Origin: Ferruginibacter sp.
GTDB taxonomy: Bacteria > Bacteroidota > Bacteroidia > Chitinophagales > Chitinophagaceae
Assembly: GCA_030655145.1 (NCBI GenBank)
Contig: JAURWD010000174.1
Span: 1-53,645, forward strand
DNA: 53,645 nucleotides
Direction of reading: 5' to 3'
Made by a program: the position numbers and the translations under genes. Position 1 is the stretch's first letter. The number at the start of each line of letters is the position of its first letter. Of the stretch, positions 35,168-44,451 are shown one piece after another. Below the pieces are notes generated by a model, which saw only the letters and a list, made by a program, of their open reading frames with translations, did not search any database and was not told where the DNA came from.

Positions 35168-35953
35168 ATGCAGATATCTCTCAAAGGAAAAAGAGCGTTG
35201 GTCGGCGGCGCCAGTCGCGGTCTTGGTCGCGCCATTGCTTTACAACTCGCCGCCTCCGGGGCGCAGGTGACCTTGCTTGCCCGTAACGAAGAATCTTTGC
35301 AAGGCGTGTTGCGCCAGTTGTCTACCGCTGAGGGACAAACGCATCAATACCTCGTAGTCGATTTTGCCGACCTTGGAAAATTTACGCAGGCGATGAGCGC
35401 TTTTTTTGAGCAGCATGTGGTGGATATTCTTGTAAACAATACCAACGGTCCGGCGGCGGGCACTGTGCTAGAGAAAGGTATCGCTGATTATCAACAATCT
35501 TTTGACCTGCTGTTTAAGACCGTAAATGTTATGACAATGCAGGCACTGCCGGGGATGCGTAAACGAAATTTCGGCCGCATTATAAATCTCTCGTCCATTT
35601 CTGTAAAGGAACCGCTCCAAAACCTGGTACTCTCCAATAGCATACGCTCGGCGGTGATCAGTTGGGCAAAAACTTTGGCCAGGGACGTCGCAGCCGATGG
35701 AATAACCGTAAACAATATTTTAACCGGTTACTTCGATACCGAGCGGTTGAATGAGATTCATGGAGCCCAGGCAAAGGCAAAAGGGATCAGCATCGAAACG
35801 CAAAAGGCCAATATGCAATTGGATATCCCCGCGAAACGGCTCGGACAACCAGAGGAGTTTGCTTACCTGGTAGCTTTTCTTGCTTCCGCAAATGCGGCCT
35901 ATATAACGGGTACGAATATCCCAATCGATGGCGGCCTGCTTAGATCAGTGTAG
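35168..35953 (+). CDS. Atypical short-chain dehydrogenase/reductase
   Basis: A 261-aa Rossmann-fold protein. The NAD(P) motif GGASRGLG is at 13-20, the Asn motif NNTNG at 90-94 and the catalytic Ser region LSSISV at 141-146. Where the YxxxK pair should be (156-160) the sequence is SNSIR, so catalytic Tyr and Lys are replaced by Ser and Arg. I recall a recurrent SDR branch with the same change (LSNSVRAA). It may be a non-classical reductase or a binding protein. The C-terminus GTNIPIDGGLLRSV is family-typical. Confidence 0.88.
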   Translation: MQISLKGKRALVGGASRGLGRAIALQLAASGAQVTLLARNEESLQGVLRQLSTAEGQTHQYLVVDFADLGKFTQAMSAFFEQHVVDILVNNTNGPAAGTVLEKGIADYQQSFDLLFKTVNVMTMQALPGMRKRNFGRIINLSSISVKEPLQNLVLSNSIRSAVISWAKTLARDVAADGITVNNILTGYFDTERLNEIHGAQAKAKGISIETQKANMQLDIPAKRLGQPEEFAYLVAFLASANAAYITGTNIPIDGGLLRSV

Positions 35954-35973
35954 TGTTACAGCCAGCGGGAATG

Positions 35974-36195
35974 CTAAGCATTGCCTGCATTGATCCGATT
36001 AAACTCTTCCGGGCTTACCTGCAGGTAGCTTTTTATAACGATCGTTTCAGGGTTAGTGCCATTTTCTTTTGAACGGGCGATGGTTTCTTTGAAAGCAGAG
36101 ATCGTTGCGAACCCATGCAGGGGGAGGTAGATGGCTTCGTTCTCTAAAACTTTTTTTTCGTGTAAGATCAGGTAGTTCACGAGGTAGTATTTCAT
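35974..36195 (-). CDS. Small protein of unknown function
   Basis: A 73-aa soluble protein starting MKYYLVNYLILHEKK. It has alternating strand-helix character and ends SPEEFNRINAGNA, and I recognise no family. The Met at 36195 is preferred over 36228 because the upstream residues are low-complexity Gln/Thr. It is convergent with the SDR gene, with a 20-base gap. Composition and codon use look coding, but the evidence is modest. Confidence 0.6.
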   Translation of the reverse strand: MKYYLVNYLILHEKKVLENEAIYLPLHGFATISAFKETIARSKENGTNPETIVIKSYLQVSPEEFNRINAGNA

Positions 36196-36394
36196 GGAAT
36201 GCTGGGTTTGGGGGTAAAGCTGAGTCAAATGTATCCTTATATAATTAATTGATTCTTAGGTCGTACGCAGGTTTTCGTGTCGAATCATTTCTATATCTCA
36301 AATGTGTAATAGGAGGGTGACAAGACTCAAAATGCTGTCCCCGGACCACCGGCCAGAATTATTTTTTGCAAATTATTTTTCCTTTTTTACAATA

Positions 36395-36482
36395 CGGTTT
36401 TAAAAGCCGCGTTAATACTATGGTTTTTCATAGGATATTGGATTTTAAAACGGGCTGAATTTCTATTCTGGCCCCTTTTTTT
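36395..36482 (+). ncRNA. Candidate structured small RNA ending in a terminator
   Basis: Three hairpins in a row: 36395-36409 (6-bp stem), 36418-36433 (5-bp stem, 6-nt loop) and 36452-36474 (about 9 bp with one bulge). The last is followed by seven T (36476-36482). No plus-strand gene ends within 440 bases. It may be a small RNA or the distal end of the SDR transcript. No promoter was recognised. Confidence 0.35.
36452..36482 (+). terminator. Orphan intrinsic terminator
   Basis: GGGC at 36452-36455 pairs with GCCC at 36471-36474, with further pairs inside, then T7. The nearest plus-strand gene ends at 35953. Confidence 0.6.
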
Positions 36483-36559
36483 GTCCCTACCCCAAGAAAC
36501 CTTTAATACAAGGACATTTATCGGTCCTGCTGTCTCGCTTCACAATGACGGCATAAAAA

Positions 36560-36579
36560 AACCGCCGGTCCCGGTGGTT
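36560..36579 (-). terminator. Terminator of the phospholipase gene
   Basis: A 7-bp stem (36560-36566 with 36573-36579, one G-T pair) followed on the minus strand by TTTTTT. It lies about 60 bases past the stop codon at 36640. Confidence 0.75.
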
Positions 36580-36639
36580 AAAAAAATCAAACAATATTTT
36601 ATTCTCCCCAGGGCTTCAGTCACAGCCATTCCGGAGATA

Positions 36640-37707
36640 TCACTTCATCAACGGATTCTTTCGAATGTATTTTCCATCTTCAAAGCTGATAGCGTAGGGC
36701 GAGTTGAACAGGGTACTTTTTTGATAGTAGTCGGTAGTGATGATCTGTGCGCCTGATTCACAGGCCGCGTTGAAACGGGTTTTGTCATTTGCCCTGGCTT
36801 CTTTTGTTTCCGCATCTGCTCTGGTGCGCACAATGTATCCTTTCCGCACCAGCGATTGAATTTGGTCCTTCTCTTTGAGCGGGTCATTCATGATCATAAT
36901 GGCTGCGGATGGAGATCCTGCGGGAGCATTTACAAATAGCACCCGGCCCGTAAGCGAAGGGTTGCCATCAATGTATGCGTCTCGTTTTTCGTTTTTTTCA
37001 TCCAGGATAAAAACAAATTTGCCCGCGGCATCTTTCAGCGAGGGCCAGTTTTTTGCAAGCACTGCTTCTTCCAGGGTATTGTATTTACCTCGTACCAGGT
37101 CAGGCGTAACCAGCTTCTCATTTCCCATTTCAGCACGGATCGTTTTATCCAGTTCTTTTAATACCTCGGCGGTGAATTTTTCCGGGGGACTAAAGCCAGG
37201 CTTTGCTACCGTATCATCTTTTGCGTTCATGGTGATATAAACTGGTTCATGAGCGGGATGGGCTGCGGACCAGCTTTTTAATTCAGCCAGGCAATTCTTT
37301 AAGGTGAGACAGCTACTCCTGAAATCAAGGTCCTGCATGTGCAACACCTTTAGTCCAGGTTCCACCATGAGGTTATCTGGATCGTATGGACGCTGTGGAT
37401 CTTTTCCTGCCCATTCCAGTCCACCCGGTTTGGAAAATTTTCCACCTTTTGCATCTGCATACACATCGATCTCGAGGTTGCGCAGTCCCAGCGACAATTG
37501 GTCCGACAAACTCGTGTTGTCGTATTCCAGGCTTTTAGCATCGGGGTTTTCACTCACCATCATCGATAGCAAATGCGTGTCGATAAACTGCTTGTAGCTG
37601 TTGTGCGATCCAATGACCTGTACCTCGTTCATTTTTTGCACCGGCTGTTGGTTGCAGCCAACCAGGCCCAGTGCAACAACTGCCACGGCAGGAAGAATTT
37701 TTTTCAT
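36640..37707 (-). CDS. Secreted PI-PLC-like phosphodiesterase (calcium-dependent type)
   Basis: A 355-aa lipoprotein (lipobox GLVGC, Cys18). The TIM-barrel PLC-like domain shows EVQVIGSHNSYKQ (catalytic His35), LRNLEIDVYAD (metal Glu/Asp) and LKVLHMQDLDFRSSC. This matches the calcium-dependent phosphatidylinositol phospholipase C family, which in environmental bacteria acts on outer phospholipids or related phosphodiesters. It is 24 bases downstream of the GH20 gene, so the two are co-transcribed. The substrate is not certain. Confidence 0.85.
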   Translation of the reverse strand: MKKILPAVAVVALGLVGCNQQPVQKMNEVQVIGSHNSYKQFIDTHLLSMMVSENPDAKSLEYDNTSLSDQLSLGLRNLEIDVYADAKGGKFSKPGGLEWAGKDPQRPYDPDNLMVEPGLKVLHMQDLDFRSSCLTLKNCLAELKSWSAAHPAHEPVYITMNAKDDTVAKPGFSPPEKFTAEVLKELDKTIRAEMGNEKLVTPDLVRGKYNTLEEAVLAKNWPSLKDAAGKFVFILDEKNEKRDAYIDGNPSLTGRVLFVNAPAGSPSAAIMIMNDPLKEKDQIQSLVRKGYIVRTRADAETKEARANDKTRFNAACESGAQIITTDYYQKSTLFNSPYAISFEDGKYIRKNPLMK

Positions 37708-37731
37708 AAGCTCAACTGTTAGACGATCAAT

Positions 37732-40077
37732 TTAGTCAATTTCAATTTCATCCACAAATAGCCAGGCGGCATTGCCCGCACCCGGGTTGCCGGCCGGAAT
37801 GACCCCGAAATGTTTCACCACGATGTGGACATAACGACAATTTTGACCGCTTTCAATCGTGATGGCTTTGGCACCTGTTTCTGTTATCGGATCCACCTGT
37901 TTCACTTTTTTCGGAGCCTGTTGCAGCACGGCTTCTGTCAAGTCACTGTCGGGCAAATACGTGATCTCTACTTCCGACGGAAGGTAGATCCAACTGCCTT
38001 GTTGATCCATTACATGAATCGTGACTTTCGTAATGGGCGTTGTTTTTCCAAGGTCGATCGTTACGTCAAGATCTTTACCGCTGAAGCCCAAAAATTCGGA
38101 GGACCGTCCAAGACCTTTATCATTTTGTATACCATCAACCAGGGTAAATGCACCATGTCCCGGATAGGCTGAGGAGGGAGGTGTGGCGAGCGTAAGTTTT
38201 TTACCAGTGGCCTTGTTCATACTGATCTTTACATCAGATTGAAAAAGGTAGTCATATGGTTCAAGCCGGGTGGGCCCCCAAACTTCGCCGGTAGCAGCGG
38301 CGCTTTTATTGCCCAACATCCGCACTCCATAAATGCCCGACTCCCGGATCGGCGCTAATACCGAATCTTTCAGCAACTGGTATTTGCCGGTATTTTTATT
38401 TCCAAAATAGAAGCTCGGGGTTTTCATTTTGCTGTTGACTTTCAAAACCACGCCTTCGTTGTTAGCCGCTGGCAGTACCTGCACATCAGGATTAAAATAA
38501 GCCTTGCTATAATTCGTGTTCCACAACTGGTATTTTTTAAGGATACCAGGAATGCGGGCTTCGAAGTTTTTCCAATCGCGTTTTTCTTTCGGAGACCACA
38601 ATACTTCTGATAAAGCGCTCAGGCGCGGGAAGATCATGTACTCTGCTTTTTTAGGTGAATGAATGTATTCGGTCCAAAGATTGGCCTGGGCTCCAAGAAT
38701 ATGTTTTGCCTGTGCAGCTGTGAGCTGCGGAGGAATGGGTTCATAACTGTATACTTTTTCAAGCGGCAGAAAGCCACCGAAAGTAACACTGTCTTCATCC
38801 AGTGCCTGGCTGTGATCGAAATAGACGTAACCGCCTGGTGTCATAATTACATCATGACCTTGCTTCGCCGCCTCGATGCCACCTTCTTCGCCACGCCAGC
38901 TCATCACAGTCGCATTTGGGGCAAGGCCACCCTCCAGAATTTCATCCCAGCCAATGATATTTTTACCCTTGCTGTTGATGTATTTTTCCATCCGCTGTAT
39001 AAAATAACTCTGCAGCCCATGCTCATCCTTCAAGCCTTTGTCTTTGATCAGCTGTTGGGCAAAGGCGGATCTTTTCCAGGCTTCCTTTGGGCTCTCATCA
39101 CCTCCAATGTGAATGTATTTTGAAGGGAATAAGGTGATCACCTCGTCGATGACATTTTGAAGAAAGTTGAAGGTGGTTTCAGTTGGACAGAAAACATCTT
39201 CAAATACTCCCCAGGTTTCGGCAGCCTTTTTTGGCTCGTCTGGCGTACAGCTTAATTCGGGATACGCTGAAATAGCAGCGAGGGCGTGGCCCGGCATCTC
39301 TATTTCCGGTATCACGTTGATGTAGCGGTCAGCAGCATATTTCACGACCTCTTTAATTTGCGCCTGGGTGTAAAAGCCGCAATATTTTTGCGCGTCATAT
39401 TTGTTACTGCCGTAGCGCCCGATGAGGGTTTGCTCCCTGCAACTACCCACTTCCGTTAGTTTAGGATATTTTTTGATCTCTATCCGCCAGCCCTGGTCAT
39501 CAGTGAGATGCCAATGAAAATTATTCAGCTTGTGCAACGCGAGGTAGTCGATGTATTTTTTGACGAAACTTACGGGCATGAAGTGCCGGCTCACATCAAG
39601 GTGCATGCCGCGGTAGGCAAAACGTGGTTTGTCCTTGATAACAACAAAGGGCACAGTAAGCAGGGCTTTTTTTTCTGCCGGCAACAATTGGATGAGGGTC
39701 TGGATGCCATAAAATACGCCGGTCTCATTATCACCATTGATCCTGACGCCTTGTTTGTTGACGGTGAGGTTATAAGCGCCGGGAAGTTCATTGTCCAGCC
39801 GTTCGAAATTCAAAACGATCGCGTTAGGCGCCGCGGAGGTTTTGGCAATCTTCAATTGAAAGCCATATACTTCCTGGAGGTAGCTGTTTAAAAAAGCTGC
39901 TGACTTCGCAAGCCCGCTTCCGGCCAAAACTAAAGGCGTGTTTTTCGAAATAGTGATGGAGCCGTTAGTTGCTGGTTGCTCCACGCTGGCGGGCATGGGC
40001 ACGATGGTAAGCTCCGTTTTTTGTGCTTCAACAGTCATGGATATAGCAAGAATAATTGGCAGCAGAAATTTATTCAT
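37732..40077 (-). CDS. Beta-N-acetylhexosaminidase (GH20)
   Basis: A 781-aa secreted enzyme with a signal peptide (MNKFLLPIILAISMTVEAQ), a GH20b N-terminal domain (30-150) and a GH20 catalytic barrel (150-500). The barrel starts YRGMHLDVSRHFMP, and the catalytic Asp-Glu pair is in HIGGDESPKEAW (about residue 327-328). A C-terminal F5/8-type discoidin-like domain follows (about 630-781). It releases terminal GlcNAc or GalNAc from chitin oligomers or glycoconjugates. The Met at 40077 starts a clean signal peptide. It leads a two-gene unit with the PI-PLC-like lipoprotein. Confidence 0.92.
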   Translation of the reverse strand: MNKFLLPIILAISMTVEAQKTELTIVPMPASVEQPATNGSITISKNTPLVLAGSGLAKSAAFLNSYLQEVYGFQLKIAKTSAAPNAIVLNFERLDNELPGAYNLTVNKQGVRINGDNETGVFYGIQTLIQLLPAEKKALLTVPFVVIKDKPRFAYRGMHLDVSRHFMPVSFVKKYIDYLALHKLNNFHWHLTDDQGWRIEIKKYPKLTEVGSCREQTLIGRYGSNKYDAQKYCGFYTQAQIKEVVKYAADRYINVIPEIEMPGHALAAISAYPELSCTPDEPKKAAETWGVFEDVFCPTETTFNFLQNVIDEVITLFPSKYIHIGGDESPKEAWKRSAFAQQLIKDKGLKDEHGLQSYFIQRMEKYINSKGKNIIGWDEILEGGLAPNATVMSWRGEEGGIEAAKQGHDVIMTPGGYVYFDHSQALDEDSVTFGGFLPLEKVYSYEPIPPQLTAAQAKHILGAQANLWTEYIHSPKKAEYMIFPRLSALSEVLWSPKEKRDWKNFEARIPGILKKYQLWNTNYSKAYFNPDVQVLPAANNEGVVLKVNSKMKTPSFYFGNKNTGKYQLLKDSVLAPIRESGIYGVRMLGNKSAAATGEVWGPTRLEPYDYLFQSDVKISMNKATGKKLTLATPPSSAYPGHGAFTLVDGIQNDKGLGRSSEFLGFSGKDLDVTIDLGKTTPITKVTIHVMDQQGSWIYLPSEVEITYLPDSDLTEAVLQQAPKKVKQVDPITETGAKAITIESGQNCRYVHIVVKHFGVIPAGNPGAGNAAWLFVDEIEID

Positions 40078-40237
40078 GGTCACTTGTTTTAATTTTTATA
40101 TGGGGTGTCTTGTTTCAGCGGGAACAAGATTTGTTTTTTTTAAACGCTGGCATCTTTCCCGCAGGGTGTTGATGCGCTTACTGCTTACTGCGTTGGGTGC
40201 TACAATGCGGGATTTGTACTTATCGCAGGTTTTCTTT

Positions 40238-42130
40238 TTATTTTAAAACGGGCAGCACAAAATTAGTCTGGTTGATCGCATCGTGATAAATCCGTATTAT
40301 GGATTTTTTAAAATCCTTGTCGCCGGCTTTGTAGATGTTCAAAAATTCCTGGGGATTGCGGTCGGCCAGTGGGAACCAGCTGCTTTGAACCTGGATCATT
40401 AAGCGGTGTCCTTTTTTGAATGTATGGGCCACATCAGGCAGCTCATACAGCACACGGCTGATTTTACCAGGGAGGAAAGGCTCGGGCTTTTCAAAGCTGT
40501 TCCGGTATTTGCCCCGCATGATCTCACCGCGTACCAGCAATTGGTAGCCGCCCATCGGGTATCCTTTGCCGTTACCCAATACAGAATCTTTGTAAACAAA
40601 ATCATCCGGGAAGACGTCGATCAGTTTAACAACAAAGTCAGCATCTGTCGTAGAAATACTGGTCAAAAGGTCTGCCATTACCGGCCCCGCCAAGGTTAGG
40701 TCCTCGTTCAGCAAGGCCGTTTGGAAGGTTAGCACATCCGGCCGGCGGCTTGCAAAACGTTGGTCATCGGTCATGTATTCGCGGGTTCTATCATCATGTA
40801 CATCCTCAGTGTAAGGAACAGGGTGAGCGGGGTCGCTGGTGTATTCGCTGTAGGCAGCCTGCTTTGAACCTGGTGTTTTGCTTCCGGCGACGTTATTACT
40901 AAAAGCCAGGCTGCCATCGGGGTGAACGAACAATTTTTTATACTCCACGTTTTTCGCGGGCCATTGGTCAAAGGTTTTCCAGTTATTTTCTCCTGTAAAG
41001 AAGATGTTGGCTTCGGCAATGTTGTCAATGCTTCCCTTGCCTTTCAGGTGATGGATGAAAAAAGGAACCTCGATATTTTCCTGGTACCATTTTGACGTAT
41101 TTGATCCAAAACGAATGTTTCCAAGGTAACTTCCCTCACGGCTCCATTGTCCATGGTACCAGGGTCCCATGACGATCTTACTGTTTGTCTGCGGACTTTG
41201 CTTTTCACAGGCCTTGTATGCATTCCAGGCACCCCAGCAATCTTCGGCATCAAACAGGCCGCCAACCCATAGCATGGCAGGTTGAACGTTGTACAGGCCG
41301 CGACGGGCATCCCGCGCCTGCCACCAGGCATCATAGTCGGGGTGCTCATACATCTCGTGCCAGAATTTAATACTGTCGCCTGCCAGGGCCGCGAGGTTTT
41401 TAAGGGCGCCTGTCTGCAGGTAAAATTGATAATTATCTTTTATTGGCGTGCTGAATCCCGTTCCATAATTCATGGTTGGCGTTGGATGCGGTTTTCCAAA
41501 AGTTGGATAAAACGAAAATCCATCCATGGCAAAGAACGCTCCCTTGTGATGGAAATCGTCGCCAATAAACCAATCGGTTACCGGTGCCTGCGGGCTCACA
41601 GCTTTCAGTGCGGGATGACCGCTCAACGAAGCCTCGGTCGAATAAAAACCAGGGTACGAGGTTCCGAAAACGCCCACCCGTTGATTGTTGTTTGGTATAT
41701 TTTTCACCAGCCAGTCAATGGCATCATAGCTGTCGCTCGCTTCGTCAATATCCGTCTTGTTTTTTTTATTTTTATTAAATGGGCGAACATCCATAAACTC
41801 GCCCTCGCTCATGTACCGGCCACGCACATCCTGCAAGACGAAAATGAAGTTTTCCCGCGCATAGGCCATAAGGTAAGCTTTCCAGACCGGCAACATTTTA
41901 TCTTCGCCATAGGGCGCACACGAATAAGGTGTTCTTGTCATTAAGACCGGGTGTTTTTCACGCTGATCTTTTGGAAGATAGATGGATGTGAAGAGTTTGA
42001 TGCCGTCCCGCATTGGGATTAACCTTTCAATTTTTGTGTAATTGTTTACAAACCAAACGCTGTCTGCATTCTGCGCCAGCAGTTTTCCTTGCAGTGCGAG
42101 AATGCAAACTGCTAAAAAGTATTTATTCAT
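40238..42130 (-). CDS. CocE/NonD-type hydrolase (peptidase S15 fold)
   Basis: A 630-aa secreted protein (signal peptide ending LQGKLLAQ). The alpha/beta-hydrolase core has IPMRDGIKLFTSIYLP, DVRGRYMSEGEF and the nucleophile elbow GTSYPGF (Ser158), with the acid and base in later loops. A C-terminal jelly-roll domain (about 420-630) is typical of X-Pro dipeptidyl-peptidase/CocE proteins. These cleave peptides or acyl esters; substrate not predictable. It is transcribed from its own start, 107 bases of non-shared upstream sequence aside, and is divergent from the NTF2-like gene. Confidence 0.9.
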   Translation of the reverse strand: MNKYFLAVCILALQGKLLAQNADSVWFVNNYTKIERLIPMRDGIKLFTSIYLPKDQREKHPVLMTRTPYSCAPYGEDKMLPVWKAYLMAYARENFIFVLQDVRGRYMSEGEFMDVRPFNKNKKNKTDIDEASDSYDAIDWLVKNIPNNNQRVGVFGTSYPGFYSTEASLSGHPALKAVSPQAPVTDWFIGDDFHHKGAFFAMDGFSFYPTFGKPHPTPTMNYGTGFSTPIKDNYQFYLQTGALKNLAALAGDSIKFWHEMYEHPDYDAWWQARDARRGLYNVQPAMLWVGGLFDAEDCWGAWNAYKACEKQSPQTNSKIVMGPWYHGQWSREGSYLGNIRFGSNTSKWYQENIEVPFFIHHLKGKGSIDNIAEANIFFTGENNWKTFDQWPAKNVEYKKLFVHPDGSLAFSNNVAGSKTPGSKQAAYSEYTSDPAHPVPYTEDVHDDRTREYMTDDQRFASRRPDVLTFQTALLNEDLTLAGPVMADLLTSISTTDADFVVKLIDVFPDDFVYKDSVLGNGKGYPMGGYQLLVRGEIMRGKYRNSFEKPEPFLPGKISRVLYELPDVAHTFKKGHRLMIQVQSSWFPLADRNPQEFLNIYKAGDKDFKKSIIRIYHDAINQTNFVLPVLK

Positions 42131-42177
42131 TTATTGCTTTTTTTTGCCTCAATTTAGCAAAACAAAGCCACTAAGAA

Positions 42178-42651
42178 ATGATTGCGAATAAAGACCTGAT
42201 GAATAATTTTTACGCTGCCTTTCAACGACTGGATTCAGTTGGGATGAACAGGTGTTACAGCGATGACATTGTTTTCTTCGACCCGGTGTTCGGACTGCTC
42301 AAAGGTGATGAAGCCAGGTACATGTGGGACATGTTGTGCAAGAACGCAAAGGATTTCTCGCTCACTTACGATAACATACAAGTGCTTGACGAAGAGTATT
42401 GCACCTGCGATTGGGTGGCGACATACACGTTTTCCAAAACCGGCCGCCGTGTCGTTAACCGTATTAAAGCGAACATGCGTTTCAGCAATGGCAAGATCAT
42501 CGAACACAGCGATGCATTCAGTATTCACAAATGGAGTAAACAGGCGCTGGGTCTTACCGGTGAATTGTTTGGATGGAATTCGTTTTTCCAGCGGAAGATA
42601 AAAAACCAGGCAAGACGTAACCTGCTCAAGTTTATTGCATCGAAAACATAG
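42178..42651 (+). CDS. NTF2-like (SnoaL-type) protein
   Basis: A 157-aa protein with the cone-shaped NTF2 fold: NNFYAAFQRLDSVGMNRCYSDDIVFFDPVFGLLKGD, then MWDMLCKNAKDFSLTYDN and TYTFSKTGRRVVNRIKANMRFSNGKIIEHSDAF. It has no signal peptide. Members act as small-molecule isomerases or binders; this one is unassigned. The C-terminal 30 residues are basic and extend beyond the fold. Confidence 0.85.
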   Translation: MIANKDLMNNFYAAFQRLDSVGMNRCYSDDIVFFDPVFGLLKGDEARYMWDMLCKNAKDFSLTYDNIQVLDEEYCTCDWVATYTFSKTGRRVVNRIKANMRFSNGKIIEHSDAFSIHKWSKQALGLTGELFGWNSFFQRKIKNQARRNLLKFIASKT

Positions 42652-42787
42652 GGTGCAACCAATCCTGTTTTTAAAGCGTGTATGCGTAGTCGTTAAAATA
42701 TTTGAGCCTGCTAATTCAATTGAGTGGAAAGCTACGCGGGCAAAAATCTCTGCTGGAATTCAATCCTGCATTTACTTCCAAAGCAAA

Positions 42788-42818
42788 AAAAATCGACCAG
42801 GGTTATTGGTCGATTTTT
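42788..42818. terminator. Bidirectional terminator between NTF2-like and pyk genes
   Basis: A 12-bp stem (42788-42799 with 42807-42818) with A-rich left and T-rich right flanks and a 7-nt loop, placed between convergent genes. Confidence 0.88.
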
Positions 42819-42840
42819 GTAGTAAAATTTGGCGGAGCCA

Positions 42841-44331
42841 TTAATCTATTTTCGTGATCTTGATCAGGTTGGTTGGAAGATGCTCCGCGATAGGCGTACT
42901 TCCGGTGCTCACCACTACATCACCACTGTTCAAAAATCCTCTTTCCTTTAAAATGTTGATCTGGTCAGAAATGATCGTATCCAGGCTTTCTTCCTCCGCA
43001 TAGTAAATAGCGCGGATGCCCCAACTCAAACTCAACTGGTTGATGAGCGTTCTTTCCTTACTAAAAATATACATCGGTGCTTTTGGCCGGTAGCTACTCA
43101 GCATAAATCCTGTGTAACCACTTTGTGTCATCCCGATCAAAGCGTTCGCATTTACGTCTTGCGCCATTTTACAGGCGCTATAACACAAGGCATCACTCAA
43201 AAGGGAAGGGGAGTGGATTTGCGGGGTAAGAATGTCGTCGCGGTTATAATCATACGCCGAACGTTCTACTTCCAGAATGATCTTGCTCATCATCTCTACA
43301 ACAAGGGTAGGATAGAGGCCCATCGCGGTTTCACCACTTAGCATCACCGCGTCAGCTCCTTCTAATACCGCATTGGCTACATCCGTAACCTCGCTCCTGT
43401 TTGGCTTGGTACGCTCCATCATACTTTCCATCATCTGCGTAGCAACAATCACGGGTTTCGCCCTGCGCATACATTTGCGGATGATCTCTTTCTGAATAAG
43501 CGGCACCTGTTCTACCGGAACTTCAACACCCAGGTCGCCCCGGGCAATCATTACCCCGTCGCTCTCTACGATGATGTCACGAATATTTTTTAATGCCTCC
43601 GGCATTTCAATTTTGGAGATCACTTTTATTTTACTGTTCCTGTCCTTGATGCGTTTTTTTAGTTCAATGATGTCGTTTGCTTTGCGCACGAAAGAAAGCG
43701 CCACCCAATCTAAATTATTATCAATAATGAATTCAAGGTCCGCGATGTCCTTTTCTGTCAGTGACGGCATGGTAAGCGCGGAGTCAGGAAGATTCACGCC
43801 TTTTTTCGGCATCAATATTCCACCACGGGTAACGGAGATCCGTACTTCCGTATCATTCAAAATCTCTTCAACCTTTACCTCCATCTTACCATCATCCAAA
43901 AAGATGCGCTCGCCCACCTTTACATCCTGTGCCAGGTTGGGATACGAAACATAGATTTTTTGGGAGGTACCTACCATTTTGATGGTGGTAAAAATGAACT
44001 CACTTCCATCCGGCAGATCAATGCGGCCGTTCTCAAGATCTCCAACGCGCAATTTTGGACCCTGCAGATCACCAAGGATAGCAATGTTGAAAGGTTGCGT
44101 TTCATTGATCGTACGGATCGCTTCGATGATGGCCAGTTTATCTTCATAAGCACCATGCGAAAAATTTAAGCGAAAAACATTTACACCCGCCCGTACCAAA
44201 TCCAGGAGTTTCTCATAAGTTGAACACGCGGGTCCAACGGTAGCAACGATTTTAGTGCGTTTAATAGAATGCTGGATACCTGCTTCTTTGTCCATTTGGC
44301 GATGCAGGTACTTTTGAATGTTCTTACTCAT
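42841..44331 (-). CDS. pyk: Pyruvate kinase
   Basis: A 496-aa pyruvate kinase: KIVATVGPACST, VFRLNFSHGAYEDK, KPVIVATQMMESM (active-site region), MIARGDLGVEVP and TEVTDVANAVLEGADAVMLSGETA. Length and motifs are standard. It makes pyruvate and ATP from phosphoenolpyruvate. The start was checked against the family-like N-terminus MSKNIQKYLHRQ. It follows the phosphofructokinase gene by 120 bases on the same strand, so both glycolytic steps may share a transcript. Confidence 0.95.
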   Translation of the reverse strand: MSKNIQKYLHRQMDKEAGIQHSIKRTKIVATVGPACSTYEKLLDLVRAGVNVFRLNFSHGAYEDKLAIIEAIRTINETQPFNIAILGDLQGPKLRVGDLENGRIDLPDGSEFIFTTIKMVGTSQKIYVSYPNLAQDVKVGERIFLDDGKMEVKVEEILNDTEVRISVTRGGILMPKKGVNLPDSALTMPSLTEKDIADLEFIIDNNLDWVALSFVRKANDIIELKKRIKDRNSKIKVISKIEMPEALKNIRDIIVESDGVMIARGDLGVEVPVEQVPLIQKEIIRKCMRRAKPVIVATQMMESMMERTKPNRSEVTDVANAVLEGADAVMLSGETAMGLYPTLVVEMMSKIILEVERSAYDYNRDDILTPQIHSPSLLSDALCYSACKMAQDVNANALIGMTQSGYTGFMLSSYRPKAPMYIFSKERTLINQLSLSWGIRAIYYAEEESLDTIISDQINILKERGFLNSGDVVVSTGSTPIAEHLPTNLIKITKID

Positions 44332-44451
44332 TGTTTAGTTCAGGTTTTTTGGCTTGGCAGCAACGAAGCCTCTGGTTATTAATTATAGAATATCAGCCAG
44401 ATATGATGAAGATAAAATTACGACGCCCCATAGTAAATATGGAGCGCACTA

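Larger units (their letters stand above)
36196..36639. other. 444-bp gene-free stretch with hairpins
   Basis: No credible gene. A plus-strand frame from 36481 overlaps the phospholipase gene and looks like a shadow. The stretch holds three consecutive plus-strand hairpins at 36395-36474 ending in T7, and a minus-strand terminator at 36560-36579. Confidence 0.65.

Noticed and set aside
36481..36756. Plus-strand ORF in the spacer before the phospholipase gene
   Set aside because: It overlaps the 3-prime end of the phospholipase gene and the terminator, and resembles nothing.
42652..42844. Plus-strand ORF between the NTF2-like and pyk genes
   Set aside because: It is interrupted by the bidirectional terminator and overlaps the pyk stop; no recognisable protein.
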